Shown: positions 35,851-44,412, counted from the stretch's first letter. The stretch: 47,803 nt of DNA from Bacteroidales bacterium (GCA_031285325.1 JAITWJ010000058.1:1-47803); one strand, 5' to 3'. Translations and numbers: made by a program. The notes: generated by a model from the sequence alone, not told the origin.

Positions 35851-36448
35851 ATATTTCGTTTAATTTATTTTCAAACTCATCAATTGGTAACTTTTCAACA
35901 AACACTTTATCGACAGGTTCCGGTTCCAGTAATATATGTCCGGTTGCATAACCATCCGATAATTTTACAACAGAAGGTGCACAGGTCATAGTATAGTAGT
36001 CTTCAGGTTTTTCTAACCATACATGACCAGGAGAAACTAAATACGACCAGTCGTGGTACAAATGGTCAATATGCATAATCAGGGTATCGCCTTTATCATA
36101 ATTACTCATGTTATCTAATTTGTTTGATTCTATACCTACAAATGCGCTACAATCTCCCCAAACGGTAAATACGCTATTGCCTGTTTTATCAAAATTACCT
36201 TTCAGGTCTTCAAGAAGTTTGACACTAACACCGTATTCAATTTTATCTAAAACTACACCTTTAATAAGGTATGATTTTTCATAAAACTCAGGATTGTTTT
36301 TAGCAATACGAATGGCATCCAAAAATGAATACACCTCACAGTCAGCTGCCGCCGGAGGAATGTTTTCGGAATCTTTATTTTGCTTTTCACACCCCATAAT
36401 AAGGATAATTAGCATAATTGTTGATAATATGATTTTTGTTTTTTTCAT
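35840..36448 (-). CDS. Small lipoprotein, distal copy
   Basis: The product has 202 residues. It has the same plan as the copy at 35167-35781: lipobox Cys at residue 20 (LIMGCEKQNKDSEN), YLIKGVVLDKIEYGVSVKLL, DLKGNFDKTG, FTVWG, GDTLIMHIDH, HVWLEKPEDYY, PSVVKLSDGYATG and the tail LPIDEFENKLNEILNK. It differs mainly in the patch about residues 98-135, which contains GDCSAFVGIESNK, an extra Cys against the other copy. It is the first gene of the lipoprotein-lipoprotein-metalloprotease run on the minus strand; no -7 box of consensus type could be placed upstream. The gap to the next copy is 58 bp and holds the relic of the protease start. Function unknown. Confidence 0.75.
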   Translation of the reverse strand: MKKTKIILSTIMLIILIMGCEKQNKDSENIPPAAADCEVYSFLDAIRIAKNNPEFYEKSYLIKGVVLDKIEYGVSVKLLEDLKGNFDKTGNSVFTVWGDCSAFVGIESNKLDNMSNYDKGDTLIMHIDHLYHDWSYLVSPGHVWLEKPEDYYTMTCAPSVVKLSDGYATGHILLEPEPVDKVFVEKLPIDEFENKLNEILNK

Positions 36449-36826
36449 AGTACTTAATATTCATTACAGATTGTACAAAAAATAATTTTAAATAAATCCA
36501 ATCTCTTGCTTTTTTCAAAATATTACACCCTATATGTGTTACTGAATAGTTATTTCCCAAAAAATAATGCGAAATGTTTTTGTATGAATATAGCTTATAT
36601 CTGTTAAAAATATGCAACGAATGTAAAAATATTATTTAATACTGCAATAGTATTTCAAATATTTTTTATGAAATATCTTTTATTTTTTTTAACAGACATG
36701 GTTTTTGCATTTTTTAATGCGTAATGGGTTGTATCCGAACTTTTGCAGATAGCAATATAGCCGGTTCTCCTTAAAAGGTTCCGGTATTGATTGTCCTGTA
36801 CTCAGGGTGGTTTTTAGTTTTTAAAT
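36449..36826. other. Gene-free stretch between lipoprotein operon and xylanase gene
   Basis: About 380 AT-rich bases upstream of the minus-strand lipoprotein operon. It should contain that operon's promoter, but I cannot place a convincing TAnnTTTG box. An imperfect palindrome lies near 36761-36784 (CCGG...CCTTAAAAGG...CCGG). No reading frame here has a protein signature. Confidence 0.4.
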
Positions 36827-36866
36827 ACTACCTGATTCCAATCATCAGTAGAGGGAATCAGGTAGT
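36827..36866 (-). terminator. Hairpin terminator after the xylanase gene
   Basis: A 13-bp perfect stem (ACTACCTGATTCC with GGAATCAGGTAGT) closes a 14-base loop, 27 bp beyond the xylanase stop codon on the minus strand, where it is followed by ATTTAAAAAC; the T-tract is weak. Confidence 0.6.
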
Positions 36867-36892
36867 TAAAATTATTTCATCCCAACGTTCTG

Positions 36893-37969
36893 TTAGAAGT
36901 TTATAACGCGGTAATAAGCCGCTTTGGGTTGCAGGTTATCGTCGAAAAGCAGCGGAAACGAACGTCCGCTACTGCCACTGCGGCCATCGAGCCAAGTATG
37001 GGCATCGTCAGTGTTCCAGAAGGTAACGTTGTCTATCACGTCCTTATGCTCACGCATCACCCTGAATAGCATGTCGTACTGGTCAACCTGACGGGATTCC
37101 AGTTCAGGAGTCAGTTCGTTGCGACCTTGCTCGCCCTCCATCTGTCCACCCATACCGGCGTTTACGCGCACATCCAGTTCGGTGATGTGGATATGGTCAA
37201 CCACCTCCGAGTAGCGTTCAAGCGCCGCACGGAAATCGGTTTCGCTCGGTGAATTAATGTTGTAGTGCCCCTGCATACCTATACCGTCAATAGGTACGCC
37301 GGCAGCTCTCATTTCGCGGACCATATTATATATGCGTTCACGTTTCATAGGGTTGGTGTCGTTATAGTCGTTGTAGAAGAGCAGGGCATCTGGGTCGGCC
37401 TCGCGGGCGAACTCAAAGGCTTTGCGGATAAACTCATCGCTGCCGCAAATCTGGTAGTATAGCGACTCACGATAAGGATGTTCGGCGTTGGGATCGTCCG
37501 AAATGGCTTCATTAACTACGTCCCATGCATAGGCCTGTCCTTTGTAACGGTTCATAACTGTGTTGATGTGAGTGCGCATACGCTCGAACAGCACCTCTTT
37601 TTTTACCAATTTGCCTTTATCGTCATAAAACATCCAGCGGCCTGTTTGTCCGTGCCAAATTAAAGTGTGTCCCCTTAGCGGAATGTTGTTGATTCGGGCA
37701 AAATTAGCGATGTTGTTGGCATTCGACCAATTCCACACGCCTTCCTCAGGCTGGGTGTTGATCGGTTTCATATCGTTCTCGGCGGTAATGCTGTTATACA
37801 TCTGTTTGATTTGTAGGGCATGTTCCGTAGAAATAATGTTACCCATGTTAATTGCTACACCGATTGAGAAATAATCCTTGTAGGCATCTTTCAACGTTTT
37901 GATTTGACTCTGAGAGCTGGCTGTCCACGCGGTCAGCGCGAGGGCGGCAATACAAAGTGTTTTTTTCAT
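36893..37969 (-). CDS. GH10 endo-1,4-beta-xylanase
   Basis: The product has 358 residues. Signal peptide about residues 1-19 (AALALTAWTASSQS). A single GH10 TIM barrel fills the rest: NSITAENDMKPI and RGHTLIWHGQTGRWMF near the N-terminus, general acid/base Glu154 in WDVVNEAISDD, nucleophile Glu264 in HITELDVRV, and VTFWNTDDAHTWLDG at the substrate-binding C-end. GH10 enzymes cut the beta-1,4-xylan backbone with retention. No carbohydrate-binding module is attached. It follows the GH67 gene by 51 bp on the same strand, so the pair is one operon: xylanase releases oligosaccharides and GH67 removes glucuronosyl caps. GC content is visibly higher than in the flanking genes (about 58 % in the line at 37081). 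Confidence 0.95.
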   Translation of the reverse strand: MKKTLCIAALALTAWTASSQSQIKTLKDAYKDYFSIGVAINMGNIISTEHALQIKQMYNSITAENDMKPINTQPEEGVWNWSNANNIANFARINNIPLRGHTLIWHGQTGRWMFYDDKGKLVKKEVLFERMRTHINTVMNRYKGQAYAWDVVNEAISDDPNAEHPYRESLYYQICGSDEFIRKAFEFAREADPDALLFYNDYNDTNPMKRERIYNMVREMRAAGVPIDGIGMQGHYNINSPSETDFRAALERYSEVVDHIHITELDVRVNAGMGGQMEGEQGRNELTPELESRQVDQYDMLFRVMREHKDVIDNVTFWNTDDAHTWLDGRSGSSGRSFPLLFDDNLQPKAAYYRVINF

Positions 37970-38020
37970 GATTATTTGTTTTAATTTATTTATTTAATGT
38001 GTTACTACATTATTTTGGTT

Positions 38021-40270
38021 TTATGGTATCGATGATGTTGACGGGATCTGATATGGTTGGACGATACCCATCGGCGAGGTTGGTTCTACCCGCGGGGCAC
38101 CAGGTACGCCGGAAACATGGCCCATTCGCGGACGGTGGTTCATCAGCACCTCCAGCGAGTTTACCGGCCGCTCCAACTCGTAGGGAATTGGCCGATGGTT
38201 GATCGATTGGAAATAAAGGAGTACGCCGTCGCGCCACCAGATGGCATCACGCGTCTGCTCGCGTAATTTATACTGCACATGACGGAAACGTTCTGTATCT
38301 ATTTTACCTTCCAAACTGTCCCATGTTTTTTGAAATTCACGGACAGTGTTGAGTCCTTCTGTATATTTATAGCAAAGTTCATCCCACAATGTACGCCCGC
38401 TGTTCATACGGTGATTCCATGGCACACGGTGAAAGAAAAGCAACATGTTTTCAGGCGTAGTTTTAACGTCATTGTAAGTTTCTTTCAATGGCGAAAAGTA
38501 CTGCGACACATAATCTGTTCCTTTCGTTGTGCGGTCAAAGCCGACGGCAAGCGAGTCGGCACGGTGGTAATATTCAGGTACCCAGTCGGGGCGTGTACCG
38601 GGTCTGATACGTTCCCATACGCCGGGGCCGTAATGACCTGCGCCGGCAAAAATGTGGTGCAGGCCCAGTGGCTGCATATAGTTAACTGCCGCCTCGTACG
38701 AGGCGAGCATCATATTTTCGACCGGTTCAACAAAGGTCAAATCGTTGGTAAAGGTCTGTTTTATCCAGTCGTTTGCTATATCGGCGCTTGTCAGTCCTGG
38801 ATTCCATGCCAGCCGACCGAAACCGTACCAATTTGACTGGGCGAATACATGCCCTGTCCAGTTGATGTCAGCGCCCGTGTTGGCCACGCCTGAAATGGCT
38901 GAGATATTTCCTGCAAATGGATAGACTTTGCCTTCGGTTACCCTGGCTACCGTAGAACCGGCGCCTTTGGCATACGTATCCTGATCGAGCACTTCTTTCC
39001 ACATGGGGGTGAGATATGCCAGTTGGATTGAGTGCCCAAGATACTCCTGCGTAATTTGAAACTCGACCATAAGCGGAGTTTTTTCCATTGCCCCAAAGAG
39101 CGAGGTGATCGGTTCGCGCGGTTGGAAATCGATAGGCCCGTTCTTTACCTGAATAATTACATTATCAGCGAACTGGCCGTCGAAAGGCATAAATTCGAGG
39201 TAAGCCTGCTTTGCTCGGTCATAGTTCGGGTCATCAGCATTGACTGTGTAAACAAAAGCACGCCACATGATAATGCCTCCATGTGGTTTCACGGCGGCGG
39301 CCAACATATTGGCTCCATCAACGTGTGAACGGCCGTAGTCTTGCGGGCCGGGTTGGCCTTCGGAATTGGCCTTTACCAAAAAACCGCCGAAATCGGGCAC
39401 ATAGCCGTAAATCTCTTTTACTTTATTTTTCCACCATTGCTGCACACCCTTATCAAGCGGGTCGGAGGTTTCGAGGCCGCCGATTGAACGCGGCGAATTG
39501 AAGTTTATCGACAGGTAAACCTTCATGCCGTACGGACGCAGGATATCAGCGATAATCTTCACTTTAGACAAGTATTCAGGTGTTATAAAGTTGGCGTTGG
39601 CGTTTACATTGTTCAGCACAGCTGCATTGATGCCTATGGCGGCGTTGGCGCGGGCATATTCCTTGTAGCGGGTAGAAACCGTATCTGGTAACTTGTCCCA
39701 CTCCCATATCGATGGGCCTGCATAGCCCCGCTCGACACTGCGATCCAGGTTGTCCCAATGGTTAAGGATACGCACATTGTAGGCAGGGCTTTCGCTTATG
39801 TTTAACGAGTCTAAGTTTTGCCGTGTTTGCATTAGGCGGATAAGGTGGAAAGTACCATAGAGCACGCCCTTATCTGTGTTCCCCAACACATATATTCTGC
39901 CGTTATCCGTACGAATCAGATAACCGTCATTGCCCAGTTCGGCTACATCGTGCGTTACAGCCCGGTCGCGACCGAAAGCCAGAACAATACTGCCTGCCGT
40001 GCCGTGAGTATTCTGTACCGTAGATGGGGTATGCAACAGCATTGAATGTGCGGCGAGTTTCAGTTCTTCTACGGCGGCATCAATGGCAGGCGTAGAAGTT
40101 TGGTAGAAAATGGCTTTCATCTGATTGGCGTACTTACTTCTGAGCGCATCATCCGCCGGAATTAGCCGGTAGCCTATCCATAATTTAGAGCCGTCGTTTG
40201 CCCGAACTACTGCCACTTCGATAACTATTAACAATAGTACAAACAAAGTTTTGATTATATTCTGTTTCAT
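38021..40270 (-). CDS. GH67 alpha-glucuronidase
   Basis: The product has 749 residues, near the family's usual length. Signal peptide about 1-24 (LFVLLLIVIEVAVVRA). GH67 features in order: N-terminal alpha/beta domain with LWIGYRLI and GNDGYLIRTDNGRIYVLGNTDKGVLYGTFHLIRL-like sequence, catalytic barrel with ILNHWDNLDRSVERGYAG, FGGFLVKANSEGQPGPQDYGR (Glu304 in the active-site loop), DGQFADNVIIQVKNGPIDFQPREP (the carboxylate pair of the family), and a helical C-domain with LLFFHRVPW and DGVLLYFQSINHRPIP. It cleaves 4-O-methyl-glucuronic acid from the non-reducing end of xylo-oligosaccharides. First gene of the GH67-GH10 operon; the promoter candidate lies 35 bp upstream. GC-rich compared with neighbours (40 of 60 bases G or C at 38581-38640). 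Confidence 0.96.
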   Translation of the reverse strand: MKQNIIKTLFVLLLIVIEVAVVRANDGSKLWIGYRLIPADDALRSKYANQMKAIFYQTSTPAIDAAVEELKLAAHSMLLHTPSTVQNTHGTAGSIVLAFGRDRAVTHDVAELGNDGYLIRTDNGRIYVLGNTDKGVLYGTFHLIRLMQTRQNLDSLNISESPAYNVRILNHWDNLDRSVERGYAGPSIWEWDKLPDTVSTRYKEYARANAAIGINAAVLNNVNANANFITPEYLSKVKIIADILRPYGMKVYLSINFNSPRSIGGLETSDPLDKGVQQWWKNKVKEIYGYVPDFGGFLVKANSEGQPGPQDYGRSHVDGANMLAAAVKPHGGIIMWRAFVYTVNADDPNYDRAKQAYLEFMPFDGQFADNVIIQVKNGPIDFQPREPITSLFGAMEKTPLMVEFQITQEYLGHSIQLAYLTPMWKEVLDQDTYAKGAGSTVARVTEGKVYPFAGNISAISGVANTGADINWTGHVFAQSNWYGFGRLAWNPGLTSADIANDWIKQTFTNDLTFVEPVENMMLASYEAAVNYMQPLGLHHIFAGAGHYGPGVWERIRPGTRPDWVPEYYHRADSLAVGFDRTTKGTDYVSQYFSPLKETYNDVKTTPENMLLFFHRVPWNHRMNSGRTLWDELCYKYTEGLNTVREFQKTWDSLEGKIDTERFRHVQYKLREQTRDAIWWRDGVLLYFQSINHRPIPYELERPVNSLEVLMNHRPRMGHVSGVPGAPRVEPTSPMGIVQPYQIPSTSSIP

Positions 40271-40304
40271 TTTTGTTTTTGTTTGTGAAAATTTACATCA
40301 CAAT

Positions 40305-40312
40305 CAAATATA
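40305..40312 (-). promoter_or_regulatory. Candidate -7 box for the GH67-GH10 operon
   Basis: On the minus strand this reads TATATTTG, a full match to TAnnTTTG, 35 bp before the GH67 start. No clear -33 TTTG at standard spacing is visible. Confidence 0.4.
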
Positions 40313-40670
40313 GAAAAAATTATGTTTTTTTGATATTTTCCGTTTAAAAAAAATAATTTTTATGCCATGAAAAATTCAAAATCACGGTTTGTTTTAAGAA
40401 AATACAATAAATTGCGATAATCTGATATTAATATGTGGGAATATGATATATTTTTTCTTGGATGTTACAAAACCAAATTTTATTTTTACTCGAAATTCAA
40501 TTTTATTGAACTTAAACCTTTATTATGGTTTTTATTTATTTTCCAAGAAGCGGCACTGAGGTTTGCTCCCGATAAAAAAGGCGGGAGCATATAAATAAAA
40601 TCAGTATTCAATGTATTGAAAATGTCCTTTTGAAATATTTTTTAGTTTTAAATCTTTAAACTTTTACCAA
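40313..40670. other. Divergent intergenic region with one GC-rich hairpin
   Basis: About 360 AT-rich bases between the divergent GH67 and C10 peptidase genes with no gene signature. A hairpin TGCTCCCG...CGGGAGCA lies at 40564-40589, about 80 bp before the peptidase ATG. It has an A-run in the loop but no T-tract, so it looks more like a leader structure than a terminator. Confidence 0.4.
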
Positions 40671-42125
40671 ATGAATAAAAGTAACTTTAAACTTATAATT
40701 TCATTACTTTTCATGGTTTTTCTGTTTTCGTGCAGTGAAAAAGATCTTCTTCCGGAAGATGTGAATATTGCTCCTTTGCAGGAAGAAATTCCTGTAAACG
40801 CTAACGGTGAAACCTTTGTTTCTTCGGAACAGGCATTGGAGATAGCCGGTAAGTTTTTAAGCGGTGAATCAGGTACAGAAACAAGGGCGCTGGCCAATGC
40901 AGCCGTTGCAACGGTAACAGATGAAAAGAACAACAACGCTCCTGCCATGTATGTTGTAAACTACCCCGAAGGCGGCTGGGTAATTGTTAGCGCCACACGT
41001 AATTATTTTCCTGTTCTGGCACATTCCGATAAAGGCTCTTTCAATTTGGAAAACGTTTCCCAGTCGGGTATTTCTGTATGGGTGGCCGAAACCAAAGATG
41101 CTGTAAGGCTGAGTGAAAGTTTGGCCGATTCTGTTAAAGTACAGATAAACACACAGTGGCTGGCTTACGAAGATGCCCAAAAGAAATCTCTTTCGGCGCC
41201 ACAAACAAGAAGCTATCAAGCCATGTATAACAGGATTTCGCAATTACAGCAAATGTACACAAGCTATAATTATTATTTTTCTTTGGCTGAATTGGAGAAC
41301 TCCAATGATTTTGATGCCGATATAATCTCTGAACTGTTAGGTTGGGCTCAGGATTACAGTTCTCCACCTGAATATACTATTGTTGCTTTTAGACGTAATA
41401 ATATCACTACTTTTCAAAAAGGCCCTTTACTTACAACAACATGGGGTCAGTGGTATCCTTTTAATTACTTCTGTCCTCCTGGTACTTCAGGTGCTTCAGG
41501 CAACTATCCGGCGGGATGTGTAGCAGTAGCCATGGGGCAGATAATGAATTATCATAGGAAACCTGCTCTTGTTAGTAATCCTTATAATCATAAATATAAT
41601 TGGAACAATATGAGTGAAACTTACTCAAGCAGTTTGCCTGTTCTTCTCAGGGCTATTGGGGTTGATGTAGATATGAGTTACGGGACAACCTCGCTTGCCG
41701 GTATTGATGATGCACAATACGCTTTTAAAAATATATACGGCTATACAACAGTAACTAGAGCAAATCATGATGCTGCCATCGTGAAAAGTCATCTCAATGC
41801 TACTCCTAAAGGTAGGCCTGTTTATATGAGAGGTGAAGATTCAATCAACGGAGGCGGTCATGCATGGGTTTGCGACGGAGTAAAAGATGAAATAATTCAG
41901 TATGAATTTTTTGTTGAATACTTTAACGGTTCTTCATACAGTACCGGTAATGATTACACTCCTTCCAATCCGGGAGTAACATTATCACCAGTTCCTCCTA
42001 TGACTTTTTATAACATGAATTGGGGTTGGAATGGTGAACATGATGGCTGGTTTTATAACAATTTTGTAAACCCGAATGGATATAATTTCCAATATAACAG
42101 ACGAAATTTATACATAATTCCTTAA
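40671..42125 (+). CDS. C10-family (streptopain-like) cysteine peptidase lipoprotein
   Basis: The product has 484 residues. Lipoprotein signal with Cys at residue 21 and acidic residues after it (FSCSEKDLLPEDV), which fits surface exposure. Residues about 40-160 form the Spi-like propeptide region (FVSSEQALEIAGKFL, APAMYVVNYPEGGWVIVSAT, PVLAHSDKGSF). The catalytic papain-like domain follows: GPLLTTTWGQWYPFN, nucleophile Cys283 in GNYPAGCVAVAMGQIMNYH, and His397 in INGGGHAWVCDGV, ending in FYNMNWGWNGEHDGWFYNN. Members of C10 include SpeB and the Bacteroides bfp and Prevotella interpain enzymes; they are made as zymogens. It is followed 10 bp later by a small lipoprotein gene in the same operon. 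Confidence 0.93.
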   Translation: MNKSNFKLIISLLFMVFLFSCSEKDLLPEDVNIAPLQEEIPVNANGETFVSSEQALEIAGKFLSGESGTETRALANAAVATVTDEKNNNAPAMYVVNYPEGGWVIVSATRNYFPVLAHSDKGSFNLENVSQSGISVWVAETKDAVRLSESLADSVKVQINTQWLAYEDAQKKSLSAPQTRSYQAMYNRISQLQQMYTSYNYYFSLAELENSNDFDADIISELLGWAQDYSSPPEYTIVAFRRNNITTFQKGPLLTTTWGQWYPFNYFCPPGTSGASGNYPAGCVAVAMGQIMNYHRKPALVSNPYNHKYNWNNMSETYSSSLPVLLRAIGVDVDMSYGTTSLAGIDDAQYAFKNIYGYTTVTRANHDAAIVKSHLNATPKGRPVYMRGEDSINGGGHAWVCDGVKDEIIQYEFFVEYFNGSSYSTGNDYTPSNPGVTLSPVPPMTFYNMNWGWNGEHDGWFYNNFVNPNGYNFQYNRRNLYIIP

Positions 42126-42135
42126 TTTTACAGAG

Positions 42136-42987
42136 ATGAGAACATTATTAAAATTTATGATTTTAGTTTTTGCCATATTCATAATAAATGGTTGTACCGA
42201 TGAAGATAAAATAGAACAACCTCCTGTGACAAAATCTGAGAATGAAGGCATTATTGATTCCGAGAATGAAGGTGCTATTGATTCCGAGAATGAAAGCAGT
42301 CTCGATGGCGGGGTTTATCCGTTTAATCATCATAGTGTATATTTAGCTGTAACTGACGCTTCAGGTAATGATTTGACAAAAGGAATTGGAATTGAAGTTG
42401 CAATGTATGATCCTAATTCCAGTTATATAAATGGTAGATATTGGATTTCAGGCAATGAAGAAGATTATGCCGAGGGGCGTATAAAGCCTGAATTATATAC
42501 GCTGGATATTATTTTTGAGGACGGTATTCCCAATCCGTTAAAACCTGAACCTGCTCCAATTGTTAATGGGCATCCACTGTATGTATTAGACAACCCAAAT
42601 CCTGTTCCTGAATTAGGTTTGCAGAAAGGGTCGTTTATAGAAAAAAAATATCAAAATGATTTCTTGCCGCCCGGAATAAACTCTGATTATAATTATTTGT
42701 ATTTTGATTTTAAGAGTTACAGGATATATGGCCTTCCAATGTCATTGTTGTACGGTATTCCGAGTAAGGAAGTTCCTTTTGCAGAAAAGGTTATTTTCAG
42801 GCTTACATGCCCTTATCTGTTTGGCGATAACGAGGCGCATGATATTGTTACCTGGTGGAAACCATATCTATATGAAAATGGAGAGGAAGGCATTTATGCT
42901 GTTTGCTACCGTATGGAATTTGAAGGAAAAGAACTTACGGTAGATGGTCAGCATAGTGAACCGCTTACTATAACATTAGACAGATAA
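42136..42987 (+). CDS. Small lipoprotein of unknown function co-transcribed with the C10 peptidase
   Basis: The product has 283 residues. Lipobox Cys at residue 20 (IINGCTDEDK); Asp-Glu-rich residues directly after it fit the surface lipoprotein export signal of the phylum. Residues 34-57 are three 8-residue repeats (SENEGIID, SENEGAID, SENESSLD) that form an acidic linker. The rest (about 60-283) is a beta-rich domain with SVYLAVTDASGNDLTKGIG and NSDYNYLYFDFKSYRIYG that I cannot assign to a family. It starts 10 bp after the C10 peptidase stop and is closed by a strong terminator, so the two are one transcript. It might act as an anchor, substrate-recognition partner or inhibitor of the peptidase; the sequence alone cannot tell. 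Confidence 0.75.
   Translation: MRTLLKFMILVFAIFIINGCTDEDKIEQPPVTKSENEGIIDSENEGAIDSENESSLDGGVYPFNHHSVYLAVTDASGNDLTKGIGIEVAMYDPNSSYINGRYWISGNEEDYAEGRIKPELYTLDIIFEDGIPNPLKPEPAPIVNGHPLYVLDNPNPVPELGLQKGSFIEKKYQNDFLPPGINSDYNYLYFDFKSYRIYGLPMSLLYGIPSKEVPFAEKVIFRLTCPYLFGDNEAHDIVTWWKPYLYENGEEGIYAVCYRMEFEGKELTVDGQHSEPLTITLDR
42235..42306 (+). repeat. Three in-frame 24-bp tandem repeats
   Basis: Units 42235-42258, 42259-42282 and 42283-42306 encode eight residues each (SENEG/S-type), the first two almost identical at base level. They could change copy number by slippage without breaking the frame. Confidence 0.85.
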
Positions 42988-43008
42988 CTTTATTGTAACT
43001 CTTTTTCT

Positions 43009-43046
43009 AAAAGCCCTGCAGGTTAAAATAGCTTGCGGGGCTTTTT
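43009..43046 (+). terminator. Intrinsic terminator after the C10/lipoprotein operon
   Basis: AAAAGCCCTGCA pairs with TGCGGGGCTTTT (one T-G pair) across a 13-base loop and is followed by T. It sits about 20 bp after the stop codon. Confidence 0.85.
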
Positions 43047-43071
43047 GTGTTAAAAAATAACGTTATTATTA

Positions 43072-43079
43072 TATTTTTG
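43072..43079 (+). promoter_or_regulatory. Candidate -7 box (TATTTTTG) for cinA
   Basis: TATTTTTG matches TAnnTTTG directly after the terminator, with TTTG at 43044-43047 upstream (24-bp spacing, longer than usual). It would give a leader of about 75 bases. Confidence 0.35.
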
Positions 43080-43161
43080 TGTAAAAACAGGTAAACAGGA
43101 GTTATGTTATAACATATAACATTGTGTTTTATATAATAAAATAATTTCGAACTTCGTAAAA

Positions 43162-44412
43162 ATGACAGCAGAGATAATAACCATTGGCGATGAAATATTG
43201 ATAGGGCAAATTGTAGATACCAACTCAGCCTGGATAGCAGAACAATTAAACCTTAACGGTATAGAAATTTACCAAATAACATCGGTACACGACAGCCGCG
43301 AACATATAACAGAGGCATTAAAAAATGCAGAAAGCAGGGTTGATTTTGTAATTATTACCGGAGGATTGGGGCCAACCCGGGATGATATTACCAAGGCGGC
43401 GCTATGCGATTTTTTTAATACTAAACTTGTTTTTCATGAGCCAACTTTTCAGCACATTAAACAAATGTTTACACTGCGTAACTTCGATTTTAACAAACTG
43501 AACCAAGGCCAGGCAATGTTGCCTGAAATTTGTGAGGTTTTACCAAACAAAATGGGAACAGCCCCGGGAATGTGGTTTGCGAAAAACGGAACAGTTTTTA
43601 TCTCTGTGCCGGGAGTTCCTTCTGAAATGAAATATCTTGTTGAAACTGAAATTATGCACAGGCTCCGTTTGTACGCGAAAAAAGAGGCAATTTTCCATAA
43701 AACGGTACTTACGCAGGGTTTACCGGAATCGACATTGGCGTTAAAGATTGAAGATTGGGAAAATATGCTTCCCAAAAATATTAAATTGGCTTATTTGCCC
43801 GATATAATGTCTGTTAAGCTGCGTTTGTCGGCTTACGGAACCGATGAGGCTATTCTAAGAAAAAACGTTGACGATGAAATAGGAAAACTAATTCAGCTTA
43901 TTCCTGATAATATTTATGGGTTCGACAATGACACACTGGCGAAAGTTATCGGGCGCCTGCTAAACGATAAATGTAAAACTCTGTCGATTGCCGAAAGCTG
44001 TACCGGCGGATATGTTTCACACCAAATTACTTCTGTTCAGGGATGTTCCGGTTATTTTAAAGGGTCGGTAATTGCTTATTCAAATTCTATAAAACAAAGT
44101 GTGTTGGGTGTAAATACAGAATTGCTTGAAAAATACGGCGCTGTGAGCGAGCAGGCAGCAAAAGAGATGGCAACAGGCGCAAGAAACGTTTTCAACACCG
44201 ATTTTGCTTTGGCTACCACCGGAATTGCAGGCCCCGGCGGCGGGTCGGAAGAGAAACCTGTAGGAATGGTTTGGATTGCAGTAGCCGATGAAAGTAACGT
44301 TTTTACTGCTAAATTTCAATTTGGAAACGGCAGCAGAGAAAAGAACATAATCCGTTCGGGGCAAACAGCTATGCAATTGCTTCGCAGGGTAATTCTAAAA
44401 GAGTTGCAGTAG
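43162..44412 (+). CDS. cinA: CinA-family protein (NMN deamidase-related)
   Basis: The product has 416 residues, full length for the two-domain form. The N-terminal MoCF-biosynthesis-like domain (about 1-170) shows AEIITIGDEILIGQIVDTNSAWIAEQLN and the nucleotide-binding FVIITGGLGPTRDDITK. A connecting segment (about 175-255) precedes the C-terminal CinA/PncC amidase domain with LSIAESCTGGYVSHQIT, a conserved Ser/Cys nucleophile motif, and ATTGIAGPGGGSEEKPVGMVWIA. The C-terminal domain deamidates nicotinamide mononucleotide in pyridine-nucleotide salvage, and the N-domain has ADP-ribose pyrophosphatase activity in studied relatives. Cytoplasmic. It is a single-gene unit convergent with thiL; no terminator hairpin is clear in the 79 bp between them. 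Confidence 0.95.
   Translation: MTAEIITIGDEILIGQIVDTNSAWIAEQLNLNGIEIYQITSVHDSREHITEALKNAESRVDFVIITGGLGPTRDDITKAALCDFFNTKLVFHEPTFQHIKQMFTLRNFDFNKLNQGQAMLPEICEVLPNKMGTAPGMWFAKNGTVFISVPGVPSEMKYLVETEIMHRLRLYAKKEAIFHKTVLTQGLPESTLALKIEDWENMLPKNIKLAYLPDIMSVKLRLSAYGTDEAILRKNVDDEIGKLIQLIPDNIYGFDNDTLAKVIGRLLNDKCKTLSIAESCTGGYVSHQITSVQGCSGYFKGSVIAYSNSIKQSVLGVNTELLEKYGAVSEQAAKEMATGARNVFNTDFALATTGIAGPGGGSEEKPVGMVWIAVADESNVFTAKFQFGNGSREKNIIRSGQTAMQLLRRVILKELQ

Noticed and set aside
38279-38836. Open frame of 185 codons on the plus strand
   Set aside because: It is antisense to the GH67 gene and arises from its GC-rich codon pattern; no recognisable protein features.
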